64,000 nt of DNA from Lysobacter enzymogenes (GCF_023617245.1 NZ_CP067396.1:3162001-3226000); one strand, 5' to 3'. Shown: positions 51,430 through 60,057, counted from the stretch's first letter. A program made the numbers and translations. Notes: generated by a model not told the origin, from the letters alone.

Positions 51430-53103
51430 TCAGGCGCCCGCGCTGCGCGACACCATATCCAACGCAACCGCCTCGGCCGTTCGGATGCCATCCACGCCAG
51501 CCGACAAAATACCGCCCGCATAACCCGCGCCCTCGCCCGCCGGAAACAGGCCGCGGGTGTTCAGGCTGTGGCCGTCCTCGCCGCGGGTGATGCGCACCGG
51601 CGACGAGGTGCGGGTCTCGACCCCGGTCAGCACCGCGTCGCGCATCGCGAAGCCGCGGATCTGCTTGTCGAACGCCGGCAGCGCTTCGCGGATCGCGGCG
51701 ATCGCGTACTCCGGCAGCGACGGCGCCAGGTCGCCCAGGCGCACGCCGGGCTTGTAGGAAGGCTGCACCGTGCCGAACTCGCCCGACGCGCGCCCCTTGA
51801 GGAAATCGCCGACCAACTGCCCCGGCGCCTCGTACTCACCGCCGCCGAGCTCGAACGCACGCGCTTCCCAGTACCGTTGCAGCTCGATGCCGGCCAGCGG
51901 GCCCTCGCCGTACGGCGCGAAATCCTCCGGCGTGATGCCGCAGACGATCGCCGCATTGGCGTTGCGTTCGTTGCGCGAATACTGGCTCATGCCGTTGGTG
52001 ACCACCCGCCCCGGCTCGCTCGCCGCGGCCACCACGGTGCCGCCCGGGCACATGCAGAAGCTGTACACCGAACGGCCGTTGCGGCAGTGGTGCACCAGCT
52101 TGTAATCGGCCGCGCCGAGCAGCGGATGCCCGGCCTGCGTACCGAACCGCGCGGTGTCGATCAGCGACTGCGGATGCTCGATGCGGAAGCCGATCGAGAA
52201 CGGCTTGGCTTCGACGAACACGCCGCGCGCATGCAGCATCGCGAACGTGTCGCGCGCGCTGTGGCCCAGCGCCATGACCACATGATCGGCGCGCAACTGC
52301 TCGCCGCTTTCCAACGTCACCCCGCGCACATGGCGGACGCCGTCGCCGTCGGTCTCGACCAGCAGATCGTCGACGCGGTGGCTGAAGCGGATTTCGCCGC
52401 CCAACGACTCGATGGTCGCGCGCATCTGCTCGACCATCGACACCAGCCGGAACGTGCCGATATGCGGCTTGCTGACATAGGCGATCTCCTCCGGCGCGCC
52501 GGCGCGGACGAATTCGTCGATCACCTTGCGCCCGTAGTGCTTGGGATCGCTGATCTGGCTCCACAGCTTGCCGTCGGAGAACGTGCCCGCCCCGCCCTCG
52601 CCGAACTGCACGTTCGACTCCGGGTTCAATGTCTTCTTGCGCCACAGCCCCCAGGTGTCCTTGGTCCGCTCGCGCACCGCCTTGCCGCGCTCCAGGATGA
52701 TCGGCTTAAAGCCCATCTGCGCCAGCACCAGCCCTGCGAACAGGCCGCACGGCCCCATGCCGATGACGAGCGGACGCAACGGCAGCTCGCTCGGCGCACG
52801 CGCCACGAACTTGTAGCTGGTATCCGGCGTGCGCATCACCTTGCCGCCGTCGCTGGCCTTCGCGAACTCCGCGGCCTCGGCGTCCAGCTGCAGCCGCCGC
52901 AGGATGTCGGCCTCGCGCGGCGTCTCCACATCGACCGAATAGATCAGCACGATCGCCCCGCGCCGGCGCGCGTCGTAGCTGCGCTTGGCGACGGTGTAGC
53001 CGGTCAACTCGTCGGCGGCGATCCCCAGCCGCGCCACGATCGCCTCGCGTAGCGCCGCCTCGGGGTGGTCCAACGGCAATTTGAGGTCGGTCAGTCGAAG
53101 CAT
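51430..53103 (-). CDS. FAD-dependent oxidoreductase (COG2509-type)
   Basis: This is a 557-residue protein with an N-terminal domain of about 100 residues (MLRLTDLKLPLDHPEAALRE, YTVAKRSYDARRRG). A Rossmann FAD motif PLVIGMGPCGLFAGLVLAQMG and ILERGKAVRERTKDTW follow, with VQFGEGGAGTFSDGKLWSQI and a C-terminal LFPAGEGAGYAGGILSAGVDG. This is the pattern of uncharacterised NAD(FAD)-utilising dehydrogenases. The ATG at 53112 is an equally possible start. It is monocistronic. Substrate unknown. Confidence 0.85.
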   Translation of the reverse strand: MLRLTDLKLPLDHPEAALREAIVARLGIAADELTGYTVAKRSYDARRRGAIVLIYSVDVETPREADILRRLQLDAEAAEFAKASDGGKVMRTPDTSYKFVARAPSELPLRPLVIGMGPCGLFAGLVLAQMGFKPIILERGKAVRERTKDTWGLWRKKTLNPESNVQFGEGGAGTFSDGKLWSQISDPKHYGRKVIDEFVRAGAPEEIAYVSKPHIGTFRLVSMVEQMRATIESLGGEIRFSHRVDDLLVETDGDGVRHVRGVTLESGEQLRADHVVMALGHSARDTFAMLHARGVFVEAKPFSIGFRIEHPQSLIDTARFGTQAGHPLLGAADYKLVHHCRNGRSVYSFCMCPGGTVVAAASEPGRVVTNGMSQYSRNERNANAAIVCGITPEDFAPYGEGPLAGIELQRYWEARAFELGGGEYEAPGQLVGDFLKGRASGEFGTVQPSYKPGVRLGDLAPSLPEYAIAAIREALPAFDKQIRGFAMRDAVLTGVETRTSSPVRITRGEDGHSLNTRGLFPAGEGAGYAGGILSAGVDGIRTAEAVALDMVSRSAGA

Positions 53104-53360
53104 GCGATACATCCGATGGCGCGGTGGGGCGCCGTGTCTGGGGAACGGGAGGAACGCGAGGCCGGCGCGGGGACGCGGCCGGTTTGCAGGGGGACCGGGG
53201 CATTGTAAGAGTTCGGGGCCGCGGACCGAACCTCCCCCGGCGGGACAAGGAGCGTTTAAACCCTCGTCCCGCCCGGCACATCCACCCACCGGGCTGGCCG
53301 CGGCACCGCCCGGCCAGGGTCGGACATCACCTCATCGGCGGATACGCCACAGGGAACTGC

Positions 53361-54476
53361 ATGCTGCCTAAGAAACTCCGCGTCACCGCGATCATCGCCG
53401 CGGTGCTGATGTCGTTCCCGTGTCTCGCCCCCGCAGCCACCACCCTGCAAGACGCCAACGAACGGGCCCGGACGTACGTGCGCCAGACCATGGCCGAACA
53501 GCGCATCCCCGGCCTGCAGCTCGCCGTGATCAAGGATGGCCGGATCGTCCTGTCGGAGAGCTACGGCTACGCCAACGTCGAAAACAAAGTGCCGGCGACG
53601 CCCAAGACCCTGTTCCCAATCAACTCCGCGACCAAATCCTTCACCGGCGTCGCCCTGATGCAACTCGCGCAGGCCGGGCAAGTGGACCTCGACGCCCCGG
53701 CCTCGCGCTACCTCGACGATCTGCCCGCCGCCTGGCGGCCGATCCGCGTGCGCCAACTGCTCGGCCACACGTCCGGCCTGCCCGACATGGTCGACCAACG
53801 CGGCCTGATCGGCGGCGGCAACGAAGCCGCCGCATGGAACGCCGTCAAGGCCCTGCCCCTGGACGCCCCCATCGGCCAGCGCTTCGCCTACAACCAGACC
53901 AACTACGGCCTGCTGGCGCAGATCATCGTCAAACAGACCCGCATGCCCTACGAGCAATACCTCGCGCAGCGGCAGTTCGCCGTGGTGGGCATGCCGCTGA
54001 CCACCTTCGGCGACAGCTACGACCTCGTGCCCAACGCCGCGGCCATCTACAGCCACACCCCACGCGGCACCCTGGCCAAGAACGACAGCGACCGCCTGTC
54101 GCGCTGGATCTACGACATCCCCTACAGCCTGTGGGCCGGCGGCGGCATCCAGACCACGGCCGAAGAGCTGTCGCACTGGCTCATCGCCGTATCGAACGGC
54201 CGCCTGATCCCCAAGGACGCCGTGCAACGCATGTGGACGCCGGAGACATTGAACGACGGCAGCGACGGCGCCTGGGGCGCCGGCTGGCCGGTGCTGCAGG
54301 CCGCGCCGCCGCGGCAAGTGGCCGGCATCGGCGGCGCCCGCGCGGCCTTCATCGTCTATCCGGACGATGGCTTGGCTGTCGTGGTTTTGACCAATCTTGC
54401 GGGGGCGAATCCGCAGCGGTTCATTCCGAAGATCGCCGAGTTCTATGTGTCGCCGGGGGCTGCGGCCAAGCGATAA
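53361..54476 (+). CDS. Secreted serine hydrolase of the class C beta-lactamase fold
   Basis: The 371-residue protein has a signal peptide (LRVTAIIAAVLMSFPCLAPA) and a beta-lactamase/PBP-like domain. Nucleophile S89 lies in SATKSFTG with K92, and RFAYNQTNYGLLAQI sits where YxN is expected, with Gln in place of the usual Asn. IGGARAAFIVYPDDGLAVVVLTN forms the late strand. Such periplasmic enzymes act as esterases or D-amino-acid peptidases, so drug resistance cannot be inferred. It is monocistronic. Confidence 0.85.
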   Translation: MLPKKLRVTAIIAAVLMSFPCLAPAATTLQDANERARTYVRQTMAEQRIPGLQLAVIKDGRIVLSESYGYANVENKVPATPKTLFPINSATKSFTGVALMQLAQAGQVDLDAPASRYLDDLPAAWRPIRVRQLLGHTSGLPDMVDQRGLIGGGNEAAAWNAVKALPLDAPIGQRFAYNQTNYGLLAQIIVKQTRMPYEQYLAQRQFAVVGMPLTTFGDSYDLVPNAAAIYSHTPRGTLAKNDSDRLSRWIYDIPYSLWAGGGIQTTAEELSHWLIAVSNGRLIPKDAVQRMWTPETLNDGSDGAWGAGWPVLQAAPPRQVAGIGGARAAFIVYPDDGLAVVVLTNLAGANPQRFIPKIAEFYVSPGAAAKR

Positions 54477-54642
54477 CTCGACCGCGGCCTGGGCCGGCGC
54501 CCACGACACGCGCCGGCCCGGTCGCAAGGCGTGCGAGCCCACGAGCGAGGCTTCATAGCTTGCGCGCAAGCCGCCGAGGCCCGGTCGCAATACTTCACGG
54601 GTCGTCCGCGACCTATCCGGCTTGCGCGCAACGCTCAGAGTG

Positions 54643-54760
54643 TTGCGTTCGTAAGCCAGAACGCCTCGTGCGCGAGGCGTTTTGCTCCAAGCGCAAAGCG
54701 CCACGCCTTGCGCGCAAGGCAAAAGGCTCGCGTGCAAGCTAATTAGCGTTACGAACGCAA
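54643..54760. repeat. 12-bp perfect inverted repeat flanking 94 bp
   Basis: TTGCGTTCGTAA at 54643-54654 is matched by its exact complement TTACGAACGCAA at 54749-54760. The 94-bp interior carries the AACGCCTCG hairpin and one CTTGCGCGCAAG palindrome. This could be a small mobile-element remnant or a structured RNA; no transposase is present. Confidence 0.5.
54660..54681. terminator. Hairpin with following T-run
   Basis: AACGCCTCG-TGCG-CGAGGCGTT is a perfect 9-bp stem followed by TTGCT on the + strand, so four T residues occur in a row. It resembles a rho-independent terminator but is about 180 bp beyond the serine hydrolase stop. Confidence 0.45.
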
Positions 54761-55044
54761 GGGATGAACCGTGGCGCGCAAGCCTTCGCGGCCCAAGCGC
54801 GAGGCGAATTGGCTTGCGGCCGGGATACGCAGGGTCGCGGCCCGCCCGGCGCGGCTCGCGGCCGAGGGAAATTGACTCAACCGCCAAGCAGATTGCTTTG
54901 CGCGCAACGCTTTTCGGCTTGCGCGCAAGGCATTTTTGCTTGCGGTCGGTATTGTCTGGACCGTAACCGAGCCCTATCGGTCGGTTGCCGGGGCTTGGTG
55001 AGCGGGCAACCGCCCTGACATCGCCAAGACCTAACCCACTGGCC

Positions 55045-55329
55045 TCAGTGCAGACGCCCTGACCTTATCGGCCCGACGGCCTCGTCCGCCAAGGGCGTCC
55101 AGACACAAGCATCCATAACCGGGTCTAGGCGCCGGGCCAGCGCCTGAAAGACCTCACGCAACAAACGAGGGTCCTGCCCGGCCGGATAGCCGATTTCGAT
55201 CAACGCCTCGGGCTGCAGGGTCCGCACGATGCCGTGCAGTTCCTGCTGGAAGGCGGAGAGGGCTTTGAACGCGTCGACGGGCATGAGCACCCCTTCTTGC
55301 GGGGGCATGCGCTTGGACTTGCGGGACAT
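55045..55329 (-). CDS. Small hypothetical protein
   Basis: The 94-residue protein starts at ATG 55329 after GAGGAGTCTCC. It begins MSRKSKRMPPQEGVLMPVDA and is then mostly helical (FKALSAFQQELHGIVRTL, LLREVFQALARRL), ending DACVWTPLADEAV. I recognise no family. It sits at the boundary between GC-rich DNA and the AT-rich island, which may supply its promoter. Confidence 0.5.
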   Translation of the reverse strand: MSRKSKRMPPQEGVLMPVDAFKALSAFQQELHGIVRTLQPEALIEIGYPAGQDPRLLREVFQALARRLDPVMDACVWTPLADEAVGPIRSGRLH

Positions 55330-55825
55330 ACGGAGACTCCTCGTCAGGCGTGAAGGCCCACTGATAACGGGGTGGGTTCCGCTGTGTGAGGAGTTAGAAG
55401 CTCCGTGTTGGCCTACTGTGCAAATGTCGTACGCCGACGTCAATCAGACGTATCTGAATTACTTAGCCTAGCTCGTACTTACATATTTCTTTTATTTCCA
55501 TCTCACAACGACGCGAAGGAAGGCAGCAACCATATGCGCAGATACAATTTTACTTCAGAGCAAATGACCTGGCTCGAATCCTGAAACATTTGCTGAAGCC
55601 CCCTCAATAAACATTGACTGCAAGGCGCACCAAAAAAATCAGGCATCTTTAGTAAATTCAGGAAAAGTTATTAATAATATTTTCATATAATATTTATTTA
55701 AAATTAAATCAACCCCACAAAGATGCGCAACTCAAGAAATTCAATTAATTCCGAATATTGCTCGACCTCAGCTAAATAACGCACATTCCCGCAACGAGAA
55801 TTAGCCACCAAGACGAAACAATTTT
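55330..55825. other. AT-rich gene-free stretch
   Basis: About 500 bp become strongly AT-rich from 55440 onward; the 55660-55720 segment is nearly all A and T. No coding region longer than a few dozen codons with convincing features was seen. It forms the left part of the low-GC island that continues into the DUF4238 gene. Confidence 0.55.
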
Positions 55826-56701
55826 CTAAACCGCTGACCTCTTTCCTATACCAAGAGCTAGCCCGGCGCGAGTTGGCAAAAGCCTCTGATTCAATAGCTT
55901 TTGGTGATCGAAATCACTTCCCCACACGTAAATACTTGCCTGCTCAACCATCTCCCGATTCAAGATCCTGACTAAATTTTGGTCACTTCGGTTTAAGATG
56001 AAATCCTTCCACACAACCGATGAGGTTGACGCAAAGAACGCTAAATTTGGAGCCAATGGAAGATAGAAGATCCCTCCATTTTTCCGACCTTTAATGAAAA
56101 CCAACGGACGATCCCCAATAAGAAGCTTGTCCTCACAGCGAAGCACGTGCAGATACCAAGGGCAGTCATAAATAATCTTATTATAAGAGGAGTCCTGGAT
56201 TAATACGGGAAGAGCATAAACACCGAAATCTAGCAAAGAAGGATGCCGACTCAGATATAATTCAAGCAGCTTTTTTAGCGGTTCAGACATCTCCCCATTC
56301 ACTTCAAATTGAGAGCTGAGCGCATCAATTCCGCGCTCTCTCACAAGCTCCACAGCCTCCGGCCCCCTATATATAAGTGACACCAGGAAAAGGACCCAGG
56401 TGGCGCGGAGCTTATCCGACATCTCATTGAAATCATTTTTTATTATAGACTCATGAACTAATGCTGCAGGATCGTCGATATGCCTACTCATGAACTTTGG
56501 CTCAATATCAACATTTGGCTGAGCGGCCAATCGATCCATTGAATAAAGATGCTCTCGATACGCCACAGATTTAGCCTTAAAACGTTTCTCGCAAATCCTT
56601 CCCCTTATCCATCGCATTTGAGATAACTTTTCATCCCTGCCGCCCTCCCATTTTTTTAGAAGAAACTTTGGGATATAGTGATGATTAATATAGTCACCCA
56701 T
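55826..56701 (-). CDS. DUF4238 domain protein
   Basis: The 291-residue protein starts at ATG 56701 after GGAGGG. The N-terminus MGDYINHHYIPKFLLKKWEG carries the HHYIPKFLLKxW signature of DUF4238. Later segments include KSVAYREHLYSMD, FLVSLIYRGPEAVE and LLIGDRPLVFIKGRKNGG, also as in the family. Function is unknown. The gene is far poorer in GC than the rest of the window and uses AT-ending codons, so it was acquired horizontally. It lies 56 bp downstream of the LanM gene on the same strand. Confidence 0.82.
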   Translation of the reverse strand: MGDYINHHYIPKFLLKKWEGGRDEKLSQMRWIRGRICEKRFKAKSVAYREHLYSMDRLAAQPNVDIEPKFMSRHIDDPAALVHESIIKNDFNEMSDKLRATWVLFLVSLIYRGPEAVELVRERGIDALSSQFEVNGEMSEPLKKLLELYLSRHPSLLDFGVYALPVLIQDSSYNKIIYDCPWYLHVLRCEDKLLIGDRPLVFIKGRKNGGIFYLPLAPNLAFFASTSSVVWKDFILNRSDQNLVRILNREMVEQASIYVWGSDFDHQKLLNQRLLPTRAGLALGIGKRSAV

Positions 56702-56757
56702 CGAATTCCCTCCATGCAATCCTATAAAAATAAAAAACAACCTTAGCCTGGCAGATT

Positions 56758-59595
56758 TTATACAAGCGTCGATCTGTTCTCAGTCTCACACTCCAATATC
56801 AACGGTGAAGCCACCCAACAGGCCGGATGCAACCGATTCAACCCATGAATCGCCCCCGCCAACCCGGTCATCAATCCCGGTGTGAACGCCCGGCGGGTAA
56901 TCCCGCCGACGATCCCATGCTCCTCGATCGCCGACACCACCTGAGCGGTCGCTTCTTCGAGGTCCGCCGCACATTCCTCGGGATCGAGCCGCGCCCCACG
57001 GGCCAGCAACTCCCATAACGAAAAATCGCCATGGCACAGGGTGTGGGTGAACCCCCACTGCCCTCGCGACACCGCCACGGCGCGGCGCATATCTCGTAAC
57101 GCAACGGCGTCGCCAGTGCGGGCATATAGATCCGCCGCGGCGAGGCCAATGCCAACGCCGCCATTGCACCAAGTCGGAAAGTTGATCGTGTTGACCATAC
57201 GCACATCGCGCCAGTTGCCGACAGCAACGTCATACATCGAATCCTGAAACGCGAAGGCGCCGTCAGCGAGCGCTCGCCAGCGCTGACGGTCTTCGTCGCT
57301 ACCAGCGTCGCTCAGCGCCAGGCGCGCCAACGCCCAGCCGATGCCGTAGGCGCCGTGGGCGAAGCCGCCAATGGGGTCGTCGTAGCCCGGCAGGCGCCAG
57401 TACGCCAATCCACGTTCGTCGCGTTGGGCCAACGATTCCAGACGCTCGCCGGCGCGCGCGGCCAGGGCCAGCCAGCGCGAGTCGCCGCTGGCGCGGGCGA
57501 GTTCGATCAGCGGGACGATGGCGCCGCTGCTGCCGTCGGACAGGTCCAGGCTCGGGTCGTCGTCGAAGCCTTTGCGTTCCAGGGTTTCGGCGCTCTTTAC
57601 GGCGTTGGCCAGCAGTTGCGGGCGGTCGAGCAGGCCGTGCAGGACCAGCCACGCCCAGATGCGGCTGCCGTCGCCGCTGAGGCCGCCGACGGTCGGCGGG
57701 GTGTCGACTTCGGTCAGGGTGTGGAAGGAGTGGATCGCGCCGTCCAGCGCTTCGTCGAGGCCGGCGACGAGGTCGGCGCGGCCGGCGTGGACTTCGTGGC
57801 GGTAGCCGGCCAGGGCGACGGCGATGCCGCCGAGGCCGAAGTAGGCGTCGCCGCCGAGCGGTTGTACGTGCCAGCCGGAGCCGCCGAAGCTTTCCGGCGA
57901 GATCCAGGTCACCGAGCCGTCGTCGCCGCGCACAGACACGCGCAGCAGGCGTTCGACGATGTCGGCGGCGAGCGCACGGCGGCGTTGTTCGAGGTTGTCG
58001 CGGCGGACGTTGCGGGCGTAATGCGAGCGGCTGTCGCGTTCGCCGGGGCCGTCGGTGCCGCTGTTGAGTTGGGTCACGACCAGCGAGCTGCGGATGGTCA
58101 TGTCTTCCAGTTCTATCCGCATGTGGCGCCAGCCGTCGAGCGTTTGGGCGATGCGCGCGGCGCTCAGCGGGGCGACGAACAGCGGGATGTCGCCGTGGCG
58201 CAGGTCGTCGATCTCGCTGGCGATCTGTTCCGGCGTAGGCGGCGGGCCGCCGGCGCTGGCGGCGAACACTTTGCGCGCGCGTTCGATGGCCTTGTCTTCT
58301 TCGTGCAGCGAGGCCGGGTGCCAGAGCATGCGCCCGACTTCGACGTAGAGCTGGGTGGTGCGGCGCACGTCGCGCACCTGGCAGCCTTCGAACGCGGACA
58401 GCCACTGCGCGAGGCGGCCGTCGGCGTCGAGTTCGCGCAGGCGTTGCGAGGCTTCGAGGAAGCCGTCGCTGATCTCGTCCCAGTAGCGCGACACCTCCGG
58501 GTTCGCGCTGGGATGGTTCTGCGAGATGTCCATCGATGTCTCGACCATCTGCACGCGCGCGTCGGTGGTGCCGTCGCCGACGATCACCGGGACCTGCAAC
58601 TGCGGCTGTTCGCCCGGCAGCGAGCCGGCGGCGGACAGGTCGGCCTGGCCGGCGCCCATCACCCGCGAGCGGAACGGGACGATGCCGGTGCGCAGCACCG
58701 AGTTCTGGATCAGGTCCTGGGTGCGGTCGTAGGCCTGGCCGAAGCGCGAGGCCGCGGCCGGGCGCTCGGGCGCGAACAGGCTTTCGACGTCGACCACCAC
58801 CGGCACCGGGCCGGCGGCGATCAGGTTTTCCAGATGGATGTCGGTGCCGCCGAGCAGGCGCAGCAGCGCCAGCCAGTGGCCGAGGCCGCGGTAGAAGTTG
58901 CGCAATTCGGCCTCGCCGTCGCAATAGCGGTGCTGCACGAACGCGGCCCAGCCGTAGTCGCCGCGGTCGAGCACGGCGGGCACGCGGATGCGGCCGTCGT
59001 GTTCGAACACTTGGCCGAGGAAGCCGTCGGTGATCGCATCGATGACCAGCGAGCGCGGCTTGTACATCGCCTGCCCGCCTTCGAACGCGAGCTTGGCGAC
59101 GGTCTGGCCGCCGGCATGCAGGTCGCCCTCGCCGAGCTTGATCGACAGCAGACGGCCGGGCGCGCGGCCGATCAGCACGGCGAGCGCGTCGCGGTCGGCG
59201 TGGATGCGCGCGGCCAGGGTCGCGATCGCGGCGCCTTGCTGGCGCAGCGAACGTTGCAGGCGCTGCGACAACGGCGGATAGCGTTGTTCGACGATCTGCG
59301 CGAACTGCGGGCTCAGCGCCTTGGCGACGAACTGGGCGAAGCGGCCGGGCTCGTCGGCGGCGGTGAGTTCGCCCAGGTGCTTGGCGGCGTGCAGTTCCAG
59401 CAGCAGCACGCGGTTGAGCTTGAGCCGCGCGCTGGCGTAGAAGGCGTGTGCGCCGGCGGCGCGGATCAGTTCGATTTCGCGCGGATCGAGATCGCCGCAG
59501 CGCGCGGCGAGTTCGGCGTCGAGCGCCTCGCGCGCAGTGGCGGTGAAGTGGTCGATGATCGGGCCGAAGCCCTCCTGGATCTCGGGTTCGGCCAT
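56758..59595 (-). CDS. lanM: Class II lanthipeptide synthetase LanM
   Basis: This bifunctional enzyme has 945 residues. The N-terminal dehydratase (DUF4135) part has KLAFEGGQAMYKPRSL, GDYGWAAFVQHRYC, TDIHLENLI (251-259) and VVDVESLF (267-274). The C-terminal LanC-like cyclase carries zinc ligands C810 (TWCNGG), C854 and H855 (LCHGD), with GGFAHGAYGIGWAL before them. It dehydrates Ser/Thr and forms thioether rings on the precursor encoded 276 bp upstream. The ribosome site is weak and distant (AAGG), fitting lower expression than the precursor. The first gene after it is DUF4238; no LanT, protease or immunity gene is adjacent. Confidence 0.93.
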   Translation of the reverse strand: MAEPEIQEGFGPIIDHFTATAREALDAELAARCGDLDPREIELIRAAGAHAFYASARLKLNRVLLLELHAAKHLGELTAADEPGRFAQFVAKALSPQFAQIVEQRYPPLSQRLQRSLRQQGAAIATLAARIHADRDALAVLIGRAPGRLLSIKLGEGDLHAGGQTVAKLAFEGGQAMYKPRSLVIDAITDGFLGQVFEHDGRIRVPAVLDRGDYGWAAFVQHRYCDGEAELRNFYRGLGHWLALLRLLGGTDIHLENLIAAGPVPVVVDVESLFAPERPAAASRFGQAYDRTQDLIQNSVLRTGIVPFRSRVMGAGQADLSAAGSLPGEQPQLQVPVIVGDGTTDARVQMVETSMDISQNHPSANPEVSRYWDEISDGFLEASQRLRELDADGRLAQWLSAFEGCQVRDVRRTTQLYVEVGRMLWHPASLHEEDKAIERARKVFAASAGGPPPTPEQIASEIDDLRHGDIPLFVAPLSAARIAQTLDGWRHMRIELEDMTIRSSLVVTQLNSGTDGPGERDSRSHYARNVRRDNLEQRRRALAADIVERLLRVSVRGDDGSVTWISPESFGGSGWHVQPLGGDAYFGLGGIAVALAGYRHEVHAGRADLVAGLDEALDGAIHSFHTLTEVDTPPTVGGLSGDGSRIWAWLVLHGLLDRPQLLANAVKSAETLERKGFDDDPSLDLSDGSSGAIVPLIELARASGDSRWLALAARAGERLESLAQRDERGLAYWRLPGYDDPIGGFAHGAYGIGWALARLALSDAGSDEDRQRWRALADGAFAFQDSMYDVAVGNWRDVRMVNTINFPTWCNGGVGIGLAAADLYARTGDAVALRDMRRAVAVSRGQWGFTHTLCHGDFSLWELLARGARLDPEECAADLEEATAQVVSAIEEHGIVGGITRRAFTPGLMTGLAGAIHGLNRLHPACWVASPLILECETENRSTLV

Positions 59596-59871
59596 CGTGT
59601 CGACGATCCTTGGCAGACGGTATGGAAGATTGCGGTTGTCGCGGTGCGCGCGACACCCGTCGCTGCGGCGCGCGGCGAACGCGGCGCAGTAACGATGGGA
59701 GTCGGATTCGCAGCGGATGCGGCGGCGTGCAGCGGGCCCGAGCGCGAAGCGGGCTCATCGCCGATGCGGCGCCGAAACGACGCGCAGCCCGCGAAGGCTG
59801 CGCGCCGAAACTAGCGACCGGCGTGGACGAACCGTCGGATCAGACCGGACCCCAGCCGGTTCCGATCCGGC
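59596..59871 (-). other. Intergenic region between precursor and LanM
   Basis: This 276-bp gap within the lanthipeptide operon has no second precursor gene. It contains the hairpin at 59781-59804 and further GC-rich inverted sequence just after the precursor stop. Its likely role is to lower expression of LanM relative to the precursor. Confidence 0.5.
59781..59804 (-). terminator. Attenuator-like hairpin between precursor and LanM
   Basis: CGCGCAGCC-CGCGAA-GGCTGCGCG is a perfect 9-bp stem with a 6-nt loop, about 70 bases after the precursor stop in the direction of transcription. Partial terminators at this place are common in lanthipeptide operons; no T-run follows, so the strength is uncertain. 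Confidence 0.5.
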
Positions 59872-60057
59872 TTACATGCAGCAGTAGCAGCGGCCGGTCG
59901 GGCAGGTCGAGATCGAGGTGGAATGGGTGATCGGCGCGCGCGCCGCGTCTTCGACCGCGTTCTCGCCTTCCAGGTACAGCGGACCGGCCGGGTTGTCGAA
60001 GCCCATGACCGTTTCGGCGCCGGTGAGCCAGCCCGACACCAGATCGTTGCTTTGCAT
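59872..60057 (-). CDS. lanA: Lanthipeptide precursor peptide, mersacidin/lichenicidin-like
   Basis: The 61-residue peptide starts at ATG 60057 after the strong site GGGAGGA. The leader MQSNDLVSGWLTG... contains NPAG (22-25), the hallmark of mersacidin/lichenicidin-type leaders, followed by acidic residues (LEGENAVEDAA). The C-terminal core ends STSISTCPTGRCYCCM with Cys at 52, 57, 59 and 60 and seven Ser/Thr (44, 46, 47, 48, 50, 51, 54). CPTxxC resembles the C-terminal CPTTKC of lichenicidin beta. No double-glycine cleavage site is visible; the leader ends around AARA. The LanM gene follows on the same strand. Confidence 0.88.
   Translation of the reverse strand: MQSNDLVSGWLTGAETVMGFDNPAGPLYLEGENAVEDAARAPITHSTSISTCPTGRCYCCM

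Larger units (their letters stand above)
54477..55044. repeat. Gene-free stretch dense in CTTGCGCGCAAG-type palindromes
   Basis: About eight copies or near-copies of the palindrome CTTGCGCGCAAG occur at roughly 54557, 54620, 54707, 54731, 54775, 54811, 54898 and 54916, often preceded by G and followed by C or GC. No gene is supported in either strand. The stretch also holds a hairpin and a 12-bp inverted repeat. It lies between the serine hydrolase and the AT-rich island. Confidence 0.65.

Noticed and set aside
53361..54476. Beta-lactam resistance gene
   Set aside because: The protein has the SxxK serine-hydrolase fold, but its YNQ in place of YxN and lack of class C-specific motifs mean resistance cannot be claimed.
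54540..54960. CRISPR array
   Set aside because: The repeats are short palindromes of 10-14 bp with irregular spacing and no cas genes.
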